Source: Bryobacterales bacterium
Lineage (GTDB): Bacteria > Acidobacteriota > Terriglobia > Bryobacterales > Bryobacteraceae
Assembly: GCA_020854055.1 (NCBI GenBank)
Contig: JADZGD010000036.1
Span: 92,966 to 156,965 of the forward strand
Length of the DNA: 64,000 nucleotides
Reading direction: 5' to 3'
The notes below the pieces were generated by a model that was given only the letters and a program-made list of their open reading frames with translations, made no database searches and was not told where the DNA came from. Positions 8,997 to 17,267 of the stretch are shown here, in pieces. Position numbers and translations under genes: made by a program. How positions within the stretch are numbered: position 1 is the first letter of the stretch; each line of letters starts with the position of its first letter.

Positions 8997-11780
8997 GTGA
9001 ACGATTACATCTCGATCCGTGGCGCGAGAGTTCATAACCTGAAGAACATCTCGCTGCGGATTCCTCACAATCAACTGGTGGTGATCACCGGTGTCTCCGG
9101 CTCGGGCAAATCGTCGCTGGCTTTTGACACCATCTATGCCGAAGGGCAGCGCCGCTACGTGGAATCCCTTTCCGCCTACGCCCGCCAGTTCCTGGAGCGG
9201 ATGGAAAAGCCCGATGTGGACGAAATCGACGGCATCGCTCCGCCGGTCGCCATTCGCCAGAAGAACACCACCCGCAATCCGCGTTCGACCGTGGCCACCT
9301 CCACCGAGCTATACGATTTCCTGCGGCTGCTGTGGGCACGCGCCGGCCGCACCTATTGCCCCGTCTGCGGCAACCGCGTGATGCGCGACACCGTGGACCA
9401 GATTGCGGCGGCGATGCTCGCCCAGCCGGAAGGATCGCGCTGGTATGTGCTGTTCCCCATCCGGCAGACCGGTGATACCGGGGTACTCCGCGATCTGCTG
9501 TTCGAGTTGCGCCGCAAAGGCTTCAATCGGCTTTACCAGGAAGGGCGGATGTTCGAGTTTTCGACGCCCGAGTCGCTGCTCGACATCAATTTCTCCAAGC
9601 CGCTATTTGCCCTGGTGGACCGCATGGTCATCGATGCCGATCAGCGCCAGCGGTTGGTGGATAGCGTCGAGATCTGTTACCGCGAAAGCGGCGAGGTGAT
9701 CTTCGAGCCCGCCCAGGCGGGCGAACGCATCCGCTACAGCGAAAAGTTTGCCTGCAAGCATGACGGCACCGAGTTCTCCGACCCCGAGCCGCGCCTGTTC
9801 AGCTTCAACAATCCCTTTGGCGCCTGCCCCCGCTGCCAGGGCTTCGGTAACATCATCGACTACGACATGGACCTGGTCATTCCGGACCGCTTCCTCTCGC
9901 TTGCCGACGGCGCCGTCGAGCCCTGGACCAAGCCGCAGTACGAGTGGTTCGTCCCCGAATTCCGCCGTGCCGCGCGCGGTAAGGTGCGGCTGAGTGTCCC
10001 CTATCACGAGCTGAACGCCGCCGAGCGTCACTTCGTGGAGGACCAGGTCCGCCGCTTCTTTGCCAAGGTAGAAACCAAGAAATACAAGGTGCACGTCCGC
10101 GTCTTTCTCAGCCGGTATCGCGGCTATGCCGAGTGTCCCGATTGTCGCGGCGCCAGGCTGCGCAAGGAGGCTCTCTACGTCCGAGTCGGGGGCCGGACCA
10201 TCGGTGAAGTCGCCTCGATGAATATCGGTGAAGCCCAGGCGTTCTTCCGTGGACTCGATCTGGAGCCGGAAGAAAGCGCCATTGCCGGAAAGATACTGTT
10301 GGAGGTCCGGCAGCGGCTGGAGTTTCTGAACGATGTCGGTCTCGAGTATCTGACGCTCGACCGTCTCTCGGCGACGCTCTCGGGCGGCGAGGCACAGCGC
10401 ATCCAACTGGCAACCTGCCTGGGATCGCGCCTGGTGGGCACCTGCTATGTGCTCGACGAGCCGTCCATCGGCTTGCACAGCCGGGACACCGGCCGGCTGA
10501 TTCACATCCTTCAGGAGTTGCGCGACATCGGCAACACCATTCTGGTGGTGGAACACGACCCGGATGTGATGCGCTCGGCCGACCACGTCATCGACCTCGG
10601 CCCGGGCGCCGGCGAGCACGGCGGCCAACTGGTTTTTGAAGGCTCCTACCCGGAACTGATATCAGATCGCAATACTTCGCTCACCGGCCGCTACCTGCGT
10701 CATGAACTCGAAGCCGCCAAGGTGGGCAAACGCCGTGCCGTGGATCCGCGGTGCCAGGTGACTGTGCGCGGCGCGCGCGCCCACAATCTGCACAACATCG
10801 ACGTTTCGATTCCCCTGCACATGATGGTGGCGATCACCGGCGTATCGGGATCGGGCAAATCCACCCTGGTTCACGATGTGATTTCCAAGGCCCTCTCGCG
10901 TAACGGACTCACCAGCCGTGAAGATGTTGCCGAGGAACCGCCCGAACGCCAGGAAAAACACCCCTGGCGCAGCATCGAACACGGTGACCTGGTGAAGTCG
11001 GTAATCCTGGTTGACCAGTCACCCATCGGGCGGACGCCGCGTTCCAACCCGGTCACCTACATCAAGGCCTTCGACCTTATCCGCGAGCTGTTCGCCAAAA
11101 CGCCCGAGGCCGTTCGGCGCGGCTATTCCAGCGGCTATTTCTCCTTCAACGTTCCAGGGGGCCGCTGCGATGTCTGCCAGGGCGACGGTACCGTCACGGT
11201 CGAGATGCAGTTTCTCGCCGATGTGGAACTGGTATGCGAGGAGTGCAAGGGTACCCGTTACAAAAGCACGATCCTCGACATCCACTACCGCGGCTTGAAT
11301 ATCGACGATGTTCTGAAACTTACGGTTAAAGAGGCGCTCTCCTTTTTCGCAGGCACTCCGAAGCTGGTGAACCGGCTGAAGGTGCTCGACGAGGTGGGCC
11401 TGGGCTACCTGCGATTGGGGCAGTCGGCCACCACGCTATCGGGCGGCGAAGCACAGCGCGTGAAACTGGCTTCGCACCTGGCGCACGCCGATTCCCAGGG
11501 CGCGCTCTACATTTTTGACGAGCCCACTACCGGCCTGCATTTCGATGATATCGCCCGCCTGTTGGATGCCTTTGAGCGCCTGATTCACAACGGCGGCAGC
11601 ATTCTGATCATCGAGCACAATCTCGATGTCATCCGTACCGCGGACTGGGTCATCGACCTTGGCCCGGAGGGCGGCGCCGCCGGCGGCCGCATCGTTGTGG
11701 AAGGAACTCCCGAACAGGTGGCTGCTTGTGAGGCCAGCTACACCGGCCGCTTTCTGGCCGGACTGCTCGCCGCGCGTTGA
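8997..11780 (+). CDS. uvrA: Excinuclease ABC subunit A
   Basis: 927 residues from a GTG start. UvrA is the damage-sensing ATPase of nucleotide excision repair and loads UvrB. Both ABC modules are present, each with the Walker A motif GVSGSGKS and an ABC signature ([14 protein letters not shown] and [14 protein letters not shown]), followed by Walker [13 protein letters not shown] and [11 protein letters not shown]. The second zinc module is intact (C-x2-C in GGRCDVC, later CEEC). In the first module the expected C-x2-C pair reads C-K-H-D ([10 protein letters not shown]), so one zinc ligand is replaced, while the partner CPRC is kept. A TPR gene begins 14 nt downstream, suggesting one transcript. 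Confidence 0.97.
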   Translation: MNDYISIRGARVHNLKNISLRIPHNQLVVITGVSGSGKSSLAFDTIYAEGQRRYVESLSAYARQFLERMEKPDVDEIDGIAPPVAIRQKNTTRNPRSTVATSTELYDFLRLLWARAGRTYCPVCGNRVMRDTVDQIAAAMLAQPEGSRWYVLFPIRQTGDTGVLRDLLFELRRKGFNRLYQEGRMFEFSTPESLLDINFSKPLFALVDRMVIDADQRQRLVDSVEICYRESGEVIFEPAQAGERIRYSEKFACKHDGTEFSDPEPRLFSFNNPFGACPRCQGFGNIIDYDMDLVIPDRFLSLADGAVEPWTKPQYEWFVPEFRRAARGKVRLSVPYHELNAAERHFVEDQVRRFFAKVETKKYKVHVRVFLSRYRGYAECPDCRGARLRKEALYVRVGGRTIGEVASMNIGEAQAFFRGLDLEPEESAIAGKILLEVRQRLEFLNDVGLEYLTLDRLSATLSGGEAQRIQLATCLGSRLVGTCYVLDEPSIGLHSRDTGRLIHILQELRDIGNTILVVEHDPDVMRSADHVIDLGPGAGEHGGQLVFEGSYPELISDRNTSLTGRYLRHELEAAKVGKRRAVDPRCQVTVRGARAHNLHNIDVSIPLHMMVAITGVSGSGKSTLVHDVISKALSRNGLTSREDVAEEPPERQEKHPWRSIEHGDLVKSVILVDQSPIGRTPRSNPVTYIKAFDLIRELFAKTPEAVRRGYSSGYFSFNVPGGRCDVCQGDGTVTVEMQFLADVELVCEECKGTRYKSTILDIHYRGLNIDDVLKLTVKEALSFFAGTPKLVNRLKVLDEVGLGYLRLGQSATTLSGGEAQRVKLASHLAHADSQGALYIFDEPTTGLHFDDIARLLDAFERLIHNGGSILIIEHNLDVIRTADWVIDLGPEGGAAGGRIVVEGTPEQVAACEASYTGRFLAGLLAAR

Positions 11781-11794
11781 TAAACTGGAGTTGT

Positions 11795-13009
11795 ATGTCC
11801 GCCTGCGCCATGTTGGCACTGCTTCTGTTTGCGCAAGCCGATCCGATGGCGGCCGGCATGAAAGCGCTGGAGGCCAAAAACTATGACCAGGCGGCCGCCG
11901 CTTTCCGTCAGGCCGTGCAGGCTGATGAAAAGGACTACGTGGCGCACTTTCACCTGGCGCTCTCTCTCAGCCTTCTCAACCGCGATGCCGAGGCGATTCC
12001 CGAATACCGCAAAACGTTGGAGCTGAAGCCCGGACTCTATCAGGCTCAACTCAACCTTGGAATCCTGCTGGTGGGCGCCGGCAAGGGAGCCGGGGCGGTA
12101 TCTCTGCTGGATGCCGCCGTTGCTCAAAAGCCGGCCGAATTCCGGCCCAATTACTACCAGGCCGAAGCGCTGATGTTGACCGGCGATGCCGCCCGCGCGG
12201 TGCCGGCTTATGAAAAAGCGATCGCCGCCAATCCCACTTCGGCGCCGGCCCAACTGGGGCTTGGGCAGGCGCTCATCAAGCTGAATCGCCTGGCCGATGC
12301 CGCCCCGCATTTTGGCCGCGCGGCCGAGCTTGATCCGGCCTACCGCAATAGCCTGCTGGAGCTGGCGAGTGCCTATGAGAAGGCGGGCGAGATGGCCCAA
12401 GCTGTCGCCATCTACCGGCAGTTTCCCGACAATCCGGGCGCCCGCGAGCGTGCCGGAGAGTTGCTGCTGGAAGGCGGTAAGACCGCCGATGCCATTCCCG
12501 CGCTCGAAGCGGCCGTGGTGGAATCGCCTACCGCCGCCAATCGCGCCGCGCTGGCCGCTGCCTACATCCGGAACAAGCAACTGCCGCTGGCCATAGAGCA
12601 GTTAAAGGCCGCCGTCGCCGCTGAATCCGCCAACATGGACCTGCGCATGGCCTATGGGCGCGCCCTGCGCGATGCCCGCCAGTATGCGCCGGCGGCCCAG
12701 CAGTTTTTCACCGTCACCAAGGCGCGGCCCAATTCCGGTGAGGCATGGAACGAACTGGCCGCCATGCTGATTCTCACCGAGGCCTACCCGCAGGCGCTGG
12801 TGGCGCTCGATAAAGCACAGGCGCTTACGGGCGAGTCGCCGGGCCTCTATTATTTCCGCGCCATCGTTCTCGACCATACCCGGCAATATGAGCCCGCCAT
12901 GGAGGCCTATCAGAAGTTCCTCGCGATGAGCGAGGGCAAGAATCCCGACGAGGAATTTAAAGCACGTCAGAGAATCCGTGTTATCAAGAAAGAGCTGAGC
13001 AAGAGGTGA
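11795..13009 (+). CDS. Secreted or periplasmic TPR protein
   Basis: I chose the ATG at 11795, preceded by GGAG with a 4-nt gap. A TTG at 11777 would overlap the uvrA stop. The 404-residue product begins with a short signal-like segment (MSACAMLALLLFAQ) and is then almost entirely tetratricopeptide repeats, about ten units of 34 residues with the usual W/L-G-Y-A-x-P pattern (for example AAAAFRQAVQADEKDYVAHF and YPQALVALDKAQALTGESPG). TPR arrays bind other proteins, and no catalytic domain is visible. It sits between uvrA and two small secreted helical proteins, with gaps of 14 and 6 nt. It is therefore probably the first of three envelope genes read from the uvrA transcript rather than a repair factor. 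Confidence 0.8.
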   Translation: MSACAMLALLLFAQADPMAAGMKALEAKNYDQAAAAFRQAVQADEKDYVAHFHLALSLSLLNRDAEAIPEYRKTLELKPGLYQAQLNLGILLVGAGKGAGAVSLLDAAVAQKPAEFRPNYYQAEALMLTGDAARAVPAYEKAIAANPTSAPAQLGLGQALIKLNRLADAAPHFGRAAELDPAYRNSLLELASAYEKAGEMAQAVAIYRQFPDNPGARERAGELLLEGGKTADAIPALEAAVVESPTAANRAALAAAYIRNKQLPLAIEQLKAAVAAESANMDLRMAYGRALRDARQYAPAAQQFFTVTKARPNSGEAWNELAAMLILTEAYPQALVALDKAQALTGESPGLYYFRAIVLDHTRQYEPAMEAYQKFLAMSEGKNPDEEFKARQRIRVIKKELSKR

Positions 13010-13015
13010 CAAGCC

Positions 13016-13450
13016 GTGACTCGATTGGTGCTGCTCGCGTTGGCATTTTCGCTGACTCTCCCCGCCGCGAATGATCTGGATGCACTTGAATCGGAGTCCA
13101 ATCTCGAGAAGCGGGCCGATAAGGCTCTGATTCTTGCCAGGCAGCAGCTGGACGCCGCCACCAAAATATATAGGTCGGGTGATATTCGAACGGCCATGGC
13201 CAAGGTGGAGGATGTCGTCGCCAGTGTCGATTACGCCGTCAAGTCGCTGGCCGGCAGCGGCAAGGATCCGCGGCGCAGCAAATACTACAAACGCGCCGAG
13301 CAGCGCACGCGCGAACTGGCCCGCCGCATGACCGACTTCGCCGATTCGGCCGACTACCAGGACCGGCCACTCATACAGAAGGCGCGCGACCACATCCTGG
13401 CCGTGCATGACCATCTGCTTGACCAGATCCTGCTGAGGAAGAAGAAGTGA
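13016..13450 (+). CDS. Small secreted helical protein, paralogue 1
   Basis: 144 residues, GTG start with GAGGTG about 7 nt upstream overlapping the end of the TPR gene. A signal peptide (MTRLVLLALAFSLTLPAA) is followed by a purely helical, highly charged body. No domain is recognised. The segment LILARQQLDAATKIYRSGDI and the following helix resemble YILFARQRIDVLKAIFGEE in the next gene, so the two look like diverged tandem duplicates. The stop overlaps the next start by 4 nt. An extracytoplasmic location and partnership with the TPR protein are inferred from the shared transcript. Confidence 0.65.
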   Translation: MTRLVLLALAFSLTLPAANDLDALESESNLEKRADKALILARQQLDAATKIYRSGDIRTAMAKVEDVVASVDYAVKSLAGSGKDPRRSKYYKRAEQRTRELARRMTDFADSADYQDRPLIQKARDHILAVHDHLLDQILLRKKK

Positions 13451-14082
13451 GATTCCTGGCTGCCGGACTGCTGCTTCTGGCAGCGGCGCTACCCGCCGCG
13501 GCCGACCGCGATTTCCTGACGCCCAACGAAGTAGACCAGGTTCGCGAGGCGCAGGAGCCCTCAGACCGGCTAAAGCTTTACATCCTTTTTGCCCGCCAGC
13601 GGATTGATGTGCTCAAGGCCATATTTGGCGAGGAGAAGGCCGGCCGCTCCGCCCTGATTCACGACACACTGGAGGACTACTCGAAAATCATCGAGGCCAT
13701 TGACACGGTGGCCGATGACGCATTGAAGCGCAAAAAAGACATCGCCCCGGGCATGGAAGCAGTGGCCAAAGCCGAACGCGAGATGGCCGCCGACCTTCGC
13801 AAATTCGCTGCCTCCCAACCCAAGGATCTGGCGCGTTACCGGTTCGTCCTCGATCAGGCAATTGAAACTACCGAGGACAGCGCCGAACTATCGGCATCCA
13901 ACCTTCAGCAGCGTGCCGTTGAGGTTCAGTCCAAGGAGGCTGCCGAGACGAAAGAGCGCGAGGCGATGATGCGGCCCGAGGACGTGAAAGCGAAGAAGGC
14001 CGCCGAGAGGAAGGAAGCCGAAACCAAGCGTAAAGCTCCCACGCTGCTCAAGAAGGGTGAAAAGTTGCCGGGCCGGCCCTGA
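13447..14082 (+). CDS. Small secreted helical protein, paralogue 2
   Basis: 211 residues, GTG start overlapping the preceding stop by 4 nt (GTGA), which indicates translational coupling. A signal peptide (MRFLAAGLLLLAAALPAAA) precedes a helical region related to the previous product. A lysine/glutamate-rich coiled-coil tail follows (about 150-211, with EAAETKEREAMM and KKAAERKEAETKRK). No known domain is visible and the function is unknown. It is the last gene of the uvrA-TPR group and faces a convergent methyltransferase 10 nt away. Confidence 0.62.
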   Translation: MRFLAAGLLLLAAALPAAADRDFLTPNEVDQVREAQEPSDRLKLYILFARQRIDVLKAIFGEEKAGRSALIHDTLEDYSKIIEAIDTVADDALKRKKDIAPGMEAVAKAEREMAADLRKFAASQPKDLARYRFVLDQAIETTEDSAELSASNLQQRAVEVQSKEAAETKEREAMMRPEDVKAKKAAERKEAETKRKAPTLLKKGEKLPGRP

Positions 14083-14092
14083 CCTGGACGCC

Positions 14093-15502
14093 TCATGCAG
14101 GAAGCAGAAATCCGCGCCACACCAGCGAGCGCGCTACCTGAAAGCAGGACGGCCAGGCGTTTTGCGGAAAACCGGAGAGCACCTCGCCGAATGTTTTCCG
14201 GCCGTCGCAGCCGGTGAGCAGCCGCAGGCTGTTTTGGTCCAGTTGCGCGCGGAATGGAATGCCGCTGGTCAACCGTATCTCGGCTGCTTCGGTCAGCCAG
14301 CGCCCGGCGTCAAAACGCGCGTGCTGGTTCAATGTCAGGCCGGGCGCCCCTTGCAACACTGCCCTGCTCAACTCCGCGTCGCTGGTGCCGTTTACATAAT
14401 CGGTCAACCGGAAGCCCTGCTCCACCGCCTCGCCGAACGGTGCCGGACTGACCGGCGTAAACTCCTCAATCCGGTGCCAGTTGGCGCCACCCGTCTTCTT
14501 GCGCATGGCGATCATGCCCGAACCGATGGCTTCGATGTTTTCCTGCTCGTAGAACCGCAGCCACTCATCGAACGGATTTTCAGCTCCCCCCGTGGTTTCG
14601 TTGATCCAGTTGCGCGCATAGGTGGCCGGGTCCAGCACCTCCGTCCGCAGTACCCACAGATCGCAGCCGGTCCCCTCCTGCCAGGACAGGATTCGCTGTT
14701 TCCAGTCCTCGCCTTTCAGATGAACCCAGTTGGCTAATAACTGGCAGTATCCGCCCTCGTTCAGATAACCGGGAGCCTCGCCAATGATTTGCCGTACCAT
14801 GCCGTCCAGGCGCATGCCGCTATCGCGGTACAGCAACCGCGAATCGGGCGAAATGAAAAATGGGGGATTGGAGACAATCTGGTCAAACAACTGGCCGCGC
14901 ACGGGCTCAAAGAGACCGCCGGCCAGACAACGGACATTGGTCCGCCGGTTCAACCTGGCGTTGAAGCGGGCAAACTCCACCGCGCGCGGAGAAACGTCGG
15001 TTGCGAATACCTGCCGTGCCTGAGGCGAGGCTAACAGGGCCTGAATTCCGTTCCCGGTTCCCAGGTCGAGAAAGCGATTCACCGGCCGCCGCAGCGTAAA
15101 GTTGGCCGCCAGCAGCGATGCCTGCGTAAGACCCATCACCTGGTCCGGGCGGCTGGCGGCTTCCGCCGGATCCACGGCTAGAATCACGTCGCTGGCCGTG
15201 TGCAAGCGGATGCGGCCCCGCACCGTGTCGCCGGATAACTCCAGGAAACCGGCGGCGGCCCAGTCCTCCAGGGGAATCGGCGCCAGTGCCTGGCGAGCCT
15301 CCTCCACGCCCGTCCCGGTATGAGTCAAAAAGATCCGGATCAGCGTGCCGGTCGTTCCTCCCAGGCCCGCGCGGTAATGAAAAAAGCGCGTGTTGACCGG
15401 GTCGCCGGGAAGAAACTCGTTCGGACCGAGAATCATGGCGATGTTTGAGGCCGAGTAGCCGCCACGGTCCAGCACATCCCGGAACAGGCCGAAGTCATCC
15501 AT
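14093..15502 (-). CDS. Class I SAM-dependent methyltransferase with flanking accessory domains
   Basis: I chose the ATG at 15502 (MDDFGLFRDVLDRGGY). An upstream ATG at 15577 would run through the lexA promoter. The 469-residue product has an N-terminal winged-helix-like domain (about 1-130) and a central methyltransferase-small domain with SAM-binding motif DLGTGNGIQALL and catalytic motif SNPPFF (about 140-290). A C-terminal domain of about 170 residues follows. This three-part layout matches a family best known to me from Actinobacteria (DUF7059-MTS-DUF7782). The NPPF motif is that of enzymes methylating exocyclic or amide nitrogens (HemK/RsmC type), so the target could be a nucleic acid or a protein. 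The substrate is unknown. Confidence 0.8.
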   Translation of the reverse strand: MDDFGLFRDVLDRGGYSASNIAMILGPNEFLPGDPVNTRFFHYRAGLGGTTGTLIRIFLTHTGTGVEEARQALAPIPLEDWAAAGFLELSGDTVRGRIRLHTASDVILAVDPAEAASRPDQVMGLTQASLLAANFTLRRPVNRFLDLGTGNGIQALLASPQARQVFATDVSPRAVEFARFNARLNRRTNVRCLAGGLFEPVRGQLFDQIVSNPPFFISPDSRLLYRDSGMRLDGMVRQIIGEAPGYLNEGGYCQLLANWVHLKGEDWKQRILSWQEGTGCDLWVLRTEVLDPATYARNWINETTGGAENPFDEWLRFYEQENIEAIGSGMIAMRKKTGGANWHRIEEFTPVSPAPFGEAVEQGFRLTDYVNGTSDAELSRAVLQGAPGLTLNQHARFDAGRWLTEAAEIRLTSGIPFRAQLDQNSLRLLTGCDGRKTFGEVLSGFPQNAWPSCFQVARSLVWRGFLLPA

Positions 15503-15534
15503 GGGCTCAATTTTAGACCGGCGGCATGAATCAC

Positions 15535-15563
15535 TTGACAGTTTCCTTTTTCTTCGCCAGTAT
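15535..15563 (+). promoter_or_regulatory. lexA promoter (TTGACA, 17 bp, CAGTAT)
   Basis: A perfect -35 hexamer TTGACA (15535-15540), a 17-bp spacer and a weak -10 CAGTAT (15558-15563). The predicted start falls at about 15570, essentially the A of the ATG at 15571, so the mRNA would be leaderless or nearly so. No palindromic LexA box was recognised around it. Confidence 0.5.
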
Positions 15564-15570
15564 GGAACAT

Positions 15571-16200
15571 ATGGCACTTACTCGCAGGCAAAAGCAGGTT
15601 CTCGATTTCATTGCCGAGTTTGTTCAGCGCCACGGCTACAGTCCCAGTTACGAAGAGATAGCCGAGGGGCTGGATCTGGCTTCGCTCGCAACGGTTCACA
15701 AACACATCTCATCGCTTGAGGGCAAGGGATATCTGCGGCGGAACTTCTACCAGAGCCGGTCGCTCGAGGTATCTGCCAAGTATCTGGAAGAGCAGCGGCA
15801 GTATGGGCGCTACGGCCCATCGCTCGAAGTGCGCCTGGCTGGCCGCATCGCCGCCGGATCGCCGGTTGAGTCCGTAGCCACCGACTCGAGCCTGAACCTT
15901 GGAGATTTTGTCGCCGGCGATGAGACGTTCGCGCTGGAAGTGCGCGGCGATTCAATGATCGAAGATCACATTTGCGATGGCGACTACGTTCTGGTGGAGC
16001 GTACCAACGACGTCAAAGACGGTGAAATCGTTGTAGCGCTGGTTTCGGGCATGGAAACAACGCTCAAGCGGTTCTACCGCGAATCGGACACGCTGGCGCG
16101 TCTGCAACCGGCCAATTCGGCGATGCAGCCCATACTCATACCGCTGGAGAACCTCGAACTTCAAGGCCGCGTATTGGCCGTGTTAAGAAAATACCGTTAA
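15571..16200 (+). CDS. lexA: SOS repressor LexA
   Basis: 209 residues from the ATG at 15571, giving the canonical N-terminus MALTRRQKQVLDFI. Upstream in-frame ATGs at 15526 and 15562 lie in or next to the promoter. The N-terminal winged HTH (about 1-65) is followed by the S24 autoprotease domain. The cleavage site Ala-Gly lies in LAGRIAAGSPVES, the catalytic serine in RGDSMIEDHI and the general-base lysine in METTLKRF. LexA represses DNA-damage genes until RecA filaments trigger its self-cleavage. uvrA and nfo lie close by, although direct control of either cannot be shown from this sequence. Confidence 0.95.
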   Translation: MALTRRQKQVLDFIAEFVQRHGYSPSYEEIAEGLDLASLATVHKHISSLEGKGYLRRNFYQSRSLEVSAKYLEEQRQYGRYGPSLEVRLAGRIAAGSPVESVATDSSLNLGDFVAGDETFALEVRGDSMIEDHICDGDYVLVERTNDVKDGEIVVALVSGMETTLKRFYRESDTLARLQPANSAMQPILIPLENLELQGRVLAVLRKYR

Positions 16201-16229
16201 ATCAGCGGCTGTTGCCGGCCGATTCGTTG

Positions 16230-16571
16230 TCAGCGATTGAACAGTTCGCGTTCGGCGCGAAGCCAATCCTCTTCGGCTGAACCACCCTGCCGGCCGCGCG
16301 TTTCCCAGTACTGGTAGGCGAGCCGGGCGACATCATCCTGGTTGAAATCCGTGGCGACCGCTCGCGACAGGTTGCTGATCGAGTCCGAAGACATGGCTGA
16401 ACTTCCGTCCATCGCCACATCGGCGTTCGATTCGGCTTCCAACTCTGTCGAAGAGGCCTTGCGATGAGCGGCGCCACGCGTAGTGGTGCGCTTGGCTTTC
16501 TTCGCGCCGGAAACGGGGACAGAAGCGGCCGTTGTGGCTGGCTTCGATTCAAAATTACTTTTTCTCGCCAT
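16230..16571 (-). CDS. DUF2934 domain protein
   Basis: 113 residues. The first two thirds are a low-complexity Ala/Ser/Thr/Lys region that looks disordered. The last 40 residues (VARLAYQYWETRGRQGGSAE then DWLRAERELF) are a clear DUF2934 motif, a short helical module of unknown function common in Acidobacteria and Proteobacteria. The start is supported by AGGGAAG about 9 nt upstream, and a TGgTAAAAT element lies 36 nt before the ATG. It converges with lexA. Confidence 0.8.
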   Translation of the reverse strand: MARKSNFESKPATTAASVPVSGAKKAKRTTTRGAAHRKASSTELEAESNADVAMDGSSAMSSDSISNLSRAVATDFNQDDVARLAYQYWETRGRQGGSAEEDWLRAERELFNR

Positions 16572-16607
16572 CTGAGTTACTTCCCTAACTGAAAATTCCT
16601 TACTTCG

Positions 16608-16616
16608 ATTTTACCA
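16608..16616 (-). promoter_or_regulatory. Extended -10 for the DUF2934 gene
   Basis: On the minus strand TGG-TAAAAT forms an extended -10. It gives a leader of about 30 nt that includes a Shine-Dalgarno AGGGAAG. This is a conventional promoter, in contrast to the very short leaders of several neighbours. Confidence 0.45.
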
Positions 16617-16839
16617 GGCGATAAAACCATTTCAGGTTCTAAATGTTTTAGATTCCGAACAATTGTCCGTTTCGTTACATTTCAAAAATCATTCCCTTCA
16701 AGGCAACGGACGGTGGCGTTGGTTGCTGCCCGATTGGCGAACGGCAGCGTGGGAGACCTTAACGTATAAACATGGGCGGCACCTGAAAGTGCCCCCCATT
16801 TGTCTATTATGCCTCAACTGGAGTGAAAGTGTGCCCACT

Positions 16840-16848
16840 TGTTATGAT
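16840..16848 (+). promoter_or_regulatory. Extended -10 directly before the gene at 16857
   Basis: TGtTATGAT is a five-of-six -10 hexamer with the TGn extension. Only eight bases separate it from the ATG at 16857, so transcription should begin within a base or two of the start codon. No -35 and no ribosome site are needed or seen. Confidence 0.55.
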
Positions 16849-16856
16849 AGGGCGTG

Positions 16857-17210
16857 ATGGGTGACAACTACCGCTTATTCGACGCCGGTCCCGATCCCTT
16901 CGGCCGTACGTGGCGCGTGGAGTTCCGGTGGTTGCAAAATGCTATTACGATCCGCCACTCCGATTCGGTAGACGTGAAATTCGTCATCGCGGAGCGGGAC
17001 GGCGGCGATCGGCAGGAAAAGGTCGTCGCGCTGATGCACCCGGCGCTGTTGCAACTGTGTGAAGAAACCGGACGCGCGCTGACCGATCCGTTCTGTATGA
17101 AATTGGCCGGCCTGCACCTCAAGAAGGTAATCGAAACCGAAGAAGATTTCGAGAAGACCATCATTACGCCGGCTTACCACGAGCTGGCGGCTTACGCAAG
17201 CGAGATCTGA
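16857..17210 (+). CDS. Conserved protein of unknown function
   Basis: 117 residues from the ATG at 16857. A GTG three bases earlier is also possible. It is soluble, with no signal peptide or membrane helix. An N-terminal beta-rich half (TWRVEFRWLQNAITIRHSDS) is followed by helices with LMHPALLQLCEETGRALTDP, which also contains FCMKLAGLHLKKVIET just after. I do not recognise the family. The base composition and codon pattern fit the neighbours, and a strong extended -10 lies right upstream, so I take it as a real gene. It precedes nfo by 57 nt, but nfo appears to have its own promoter element. Confidence 0.65.
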   Translation: MGDNYRLFDAGPDPFGRTWRVEFRWLQNAITIRHSDSVDVKFVIAERDGGDRQEKVVALMHPALLQLCEETGRALTDPFCMKLAGLHLKKVIETEEDFEKTIITPAYHELAAYASEI

Positions 17211-17243
17211 TCCCGCGCCCGCGGGCGCCTCAATGCTTCGCCC

Positions 17244-17252
17244 TGTTACCAT
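17244..17252 (+). promoter_or_regulatory. Extended -10 for nfo
   Basis: TGtTACCAT sits 15 nt before the TTG start codon of nfo. It is followed by AGAGGG (17253-17258), which could serve as a weak ribosome site if transcription starts upstream. The same TGnTACCAT form occurs before the gene at 38850. Confidence 0.4.
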
Positions 17253-17267
17253 AGAGGGCGAATCCCC

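Noticed and set aside
9603..10628. A 341-codon open frame antisense to uvrA
   Set aside because: High-GC codon bias on the uvrA strand keeps the opposite frame open. The product shows no motif, and uvrA is certain.
15503..15571. LexA-binding palindrome in the lexA promoter
   Set aside because: No CTGT-N8-ACAG or GAAC-N4-GTTC type site is present. The motif of this lineage is unknown to me, so self-regulation cannot be claimed from sequence.
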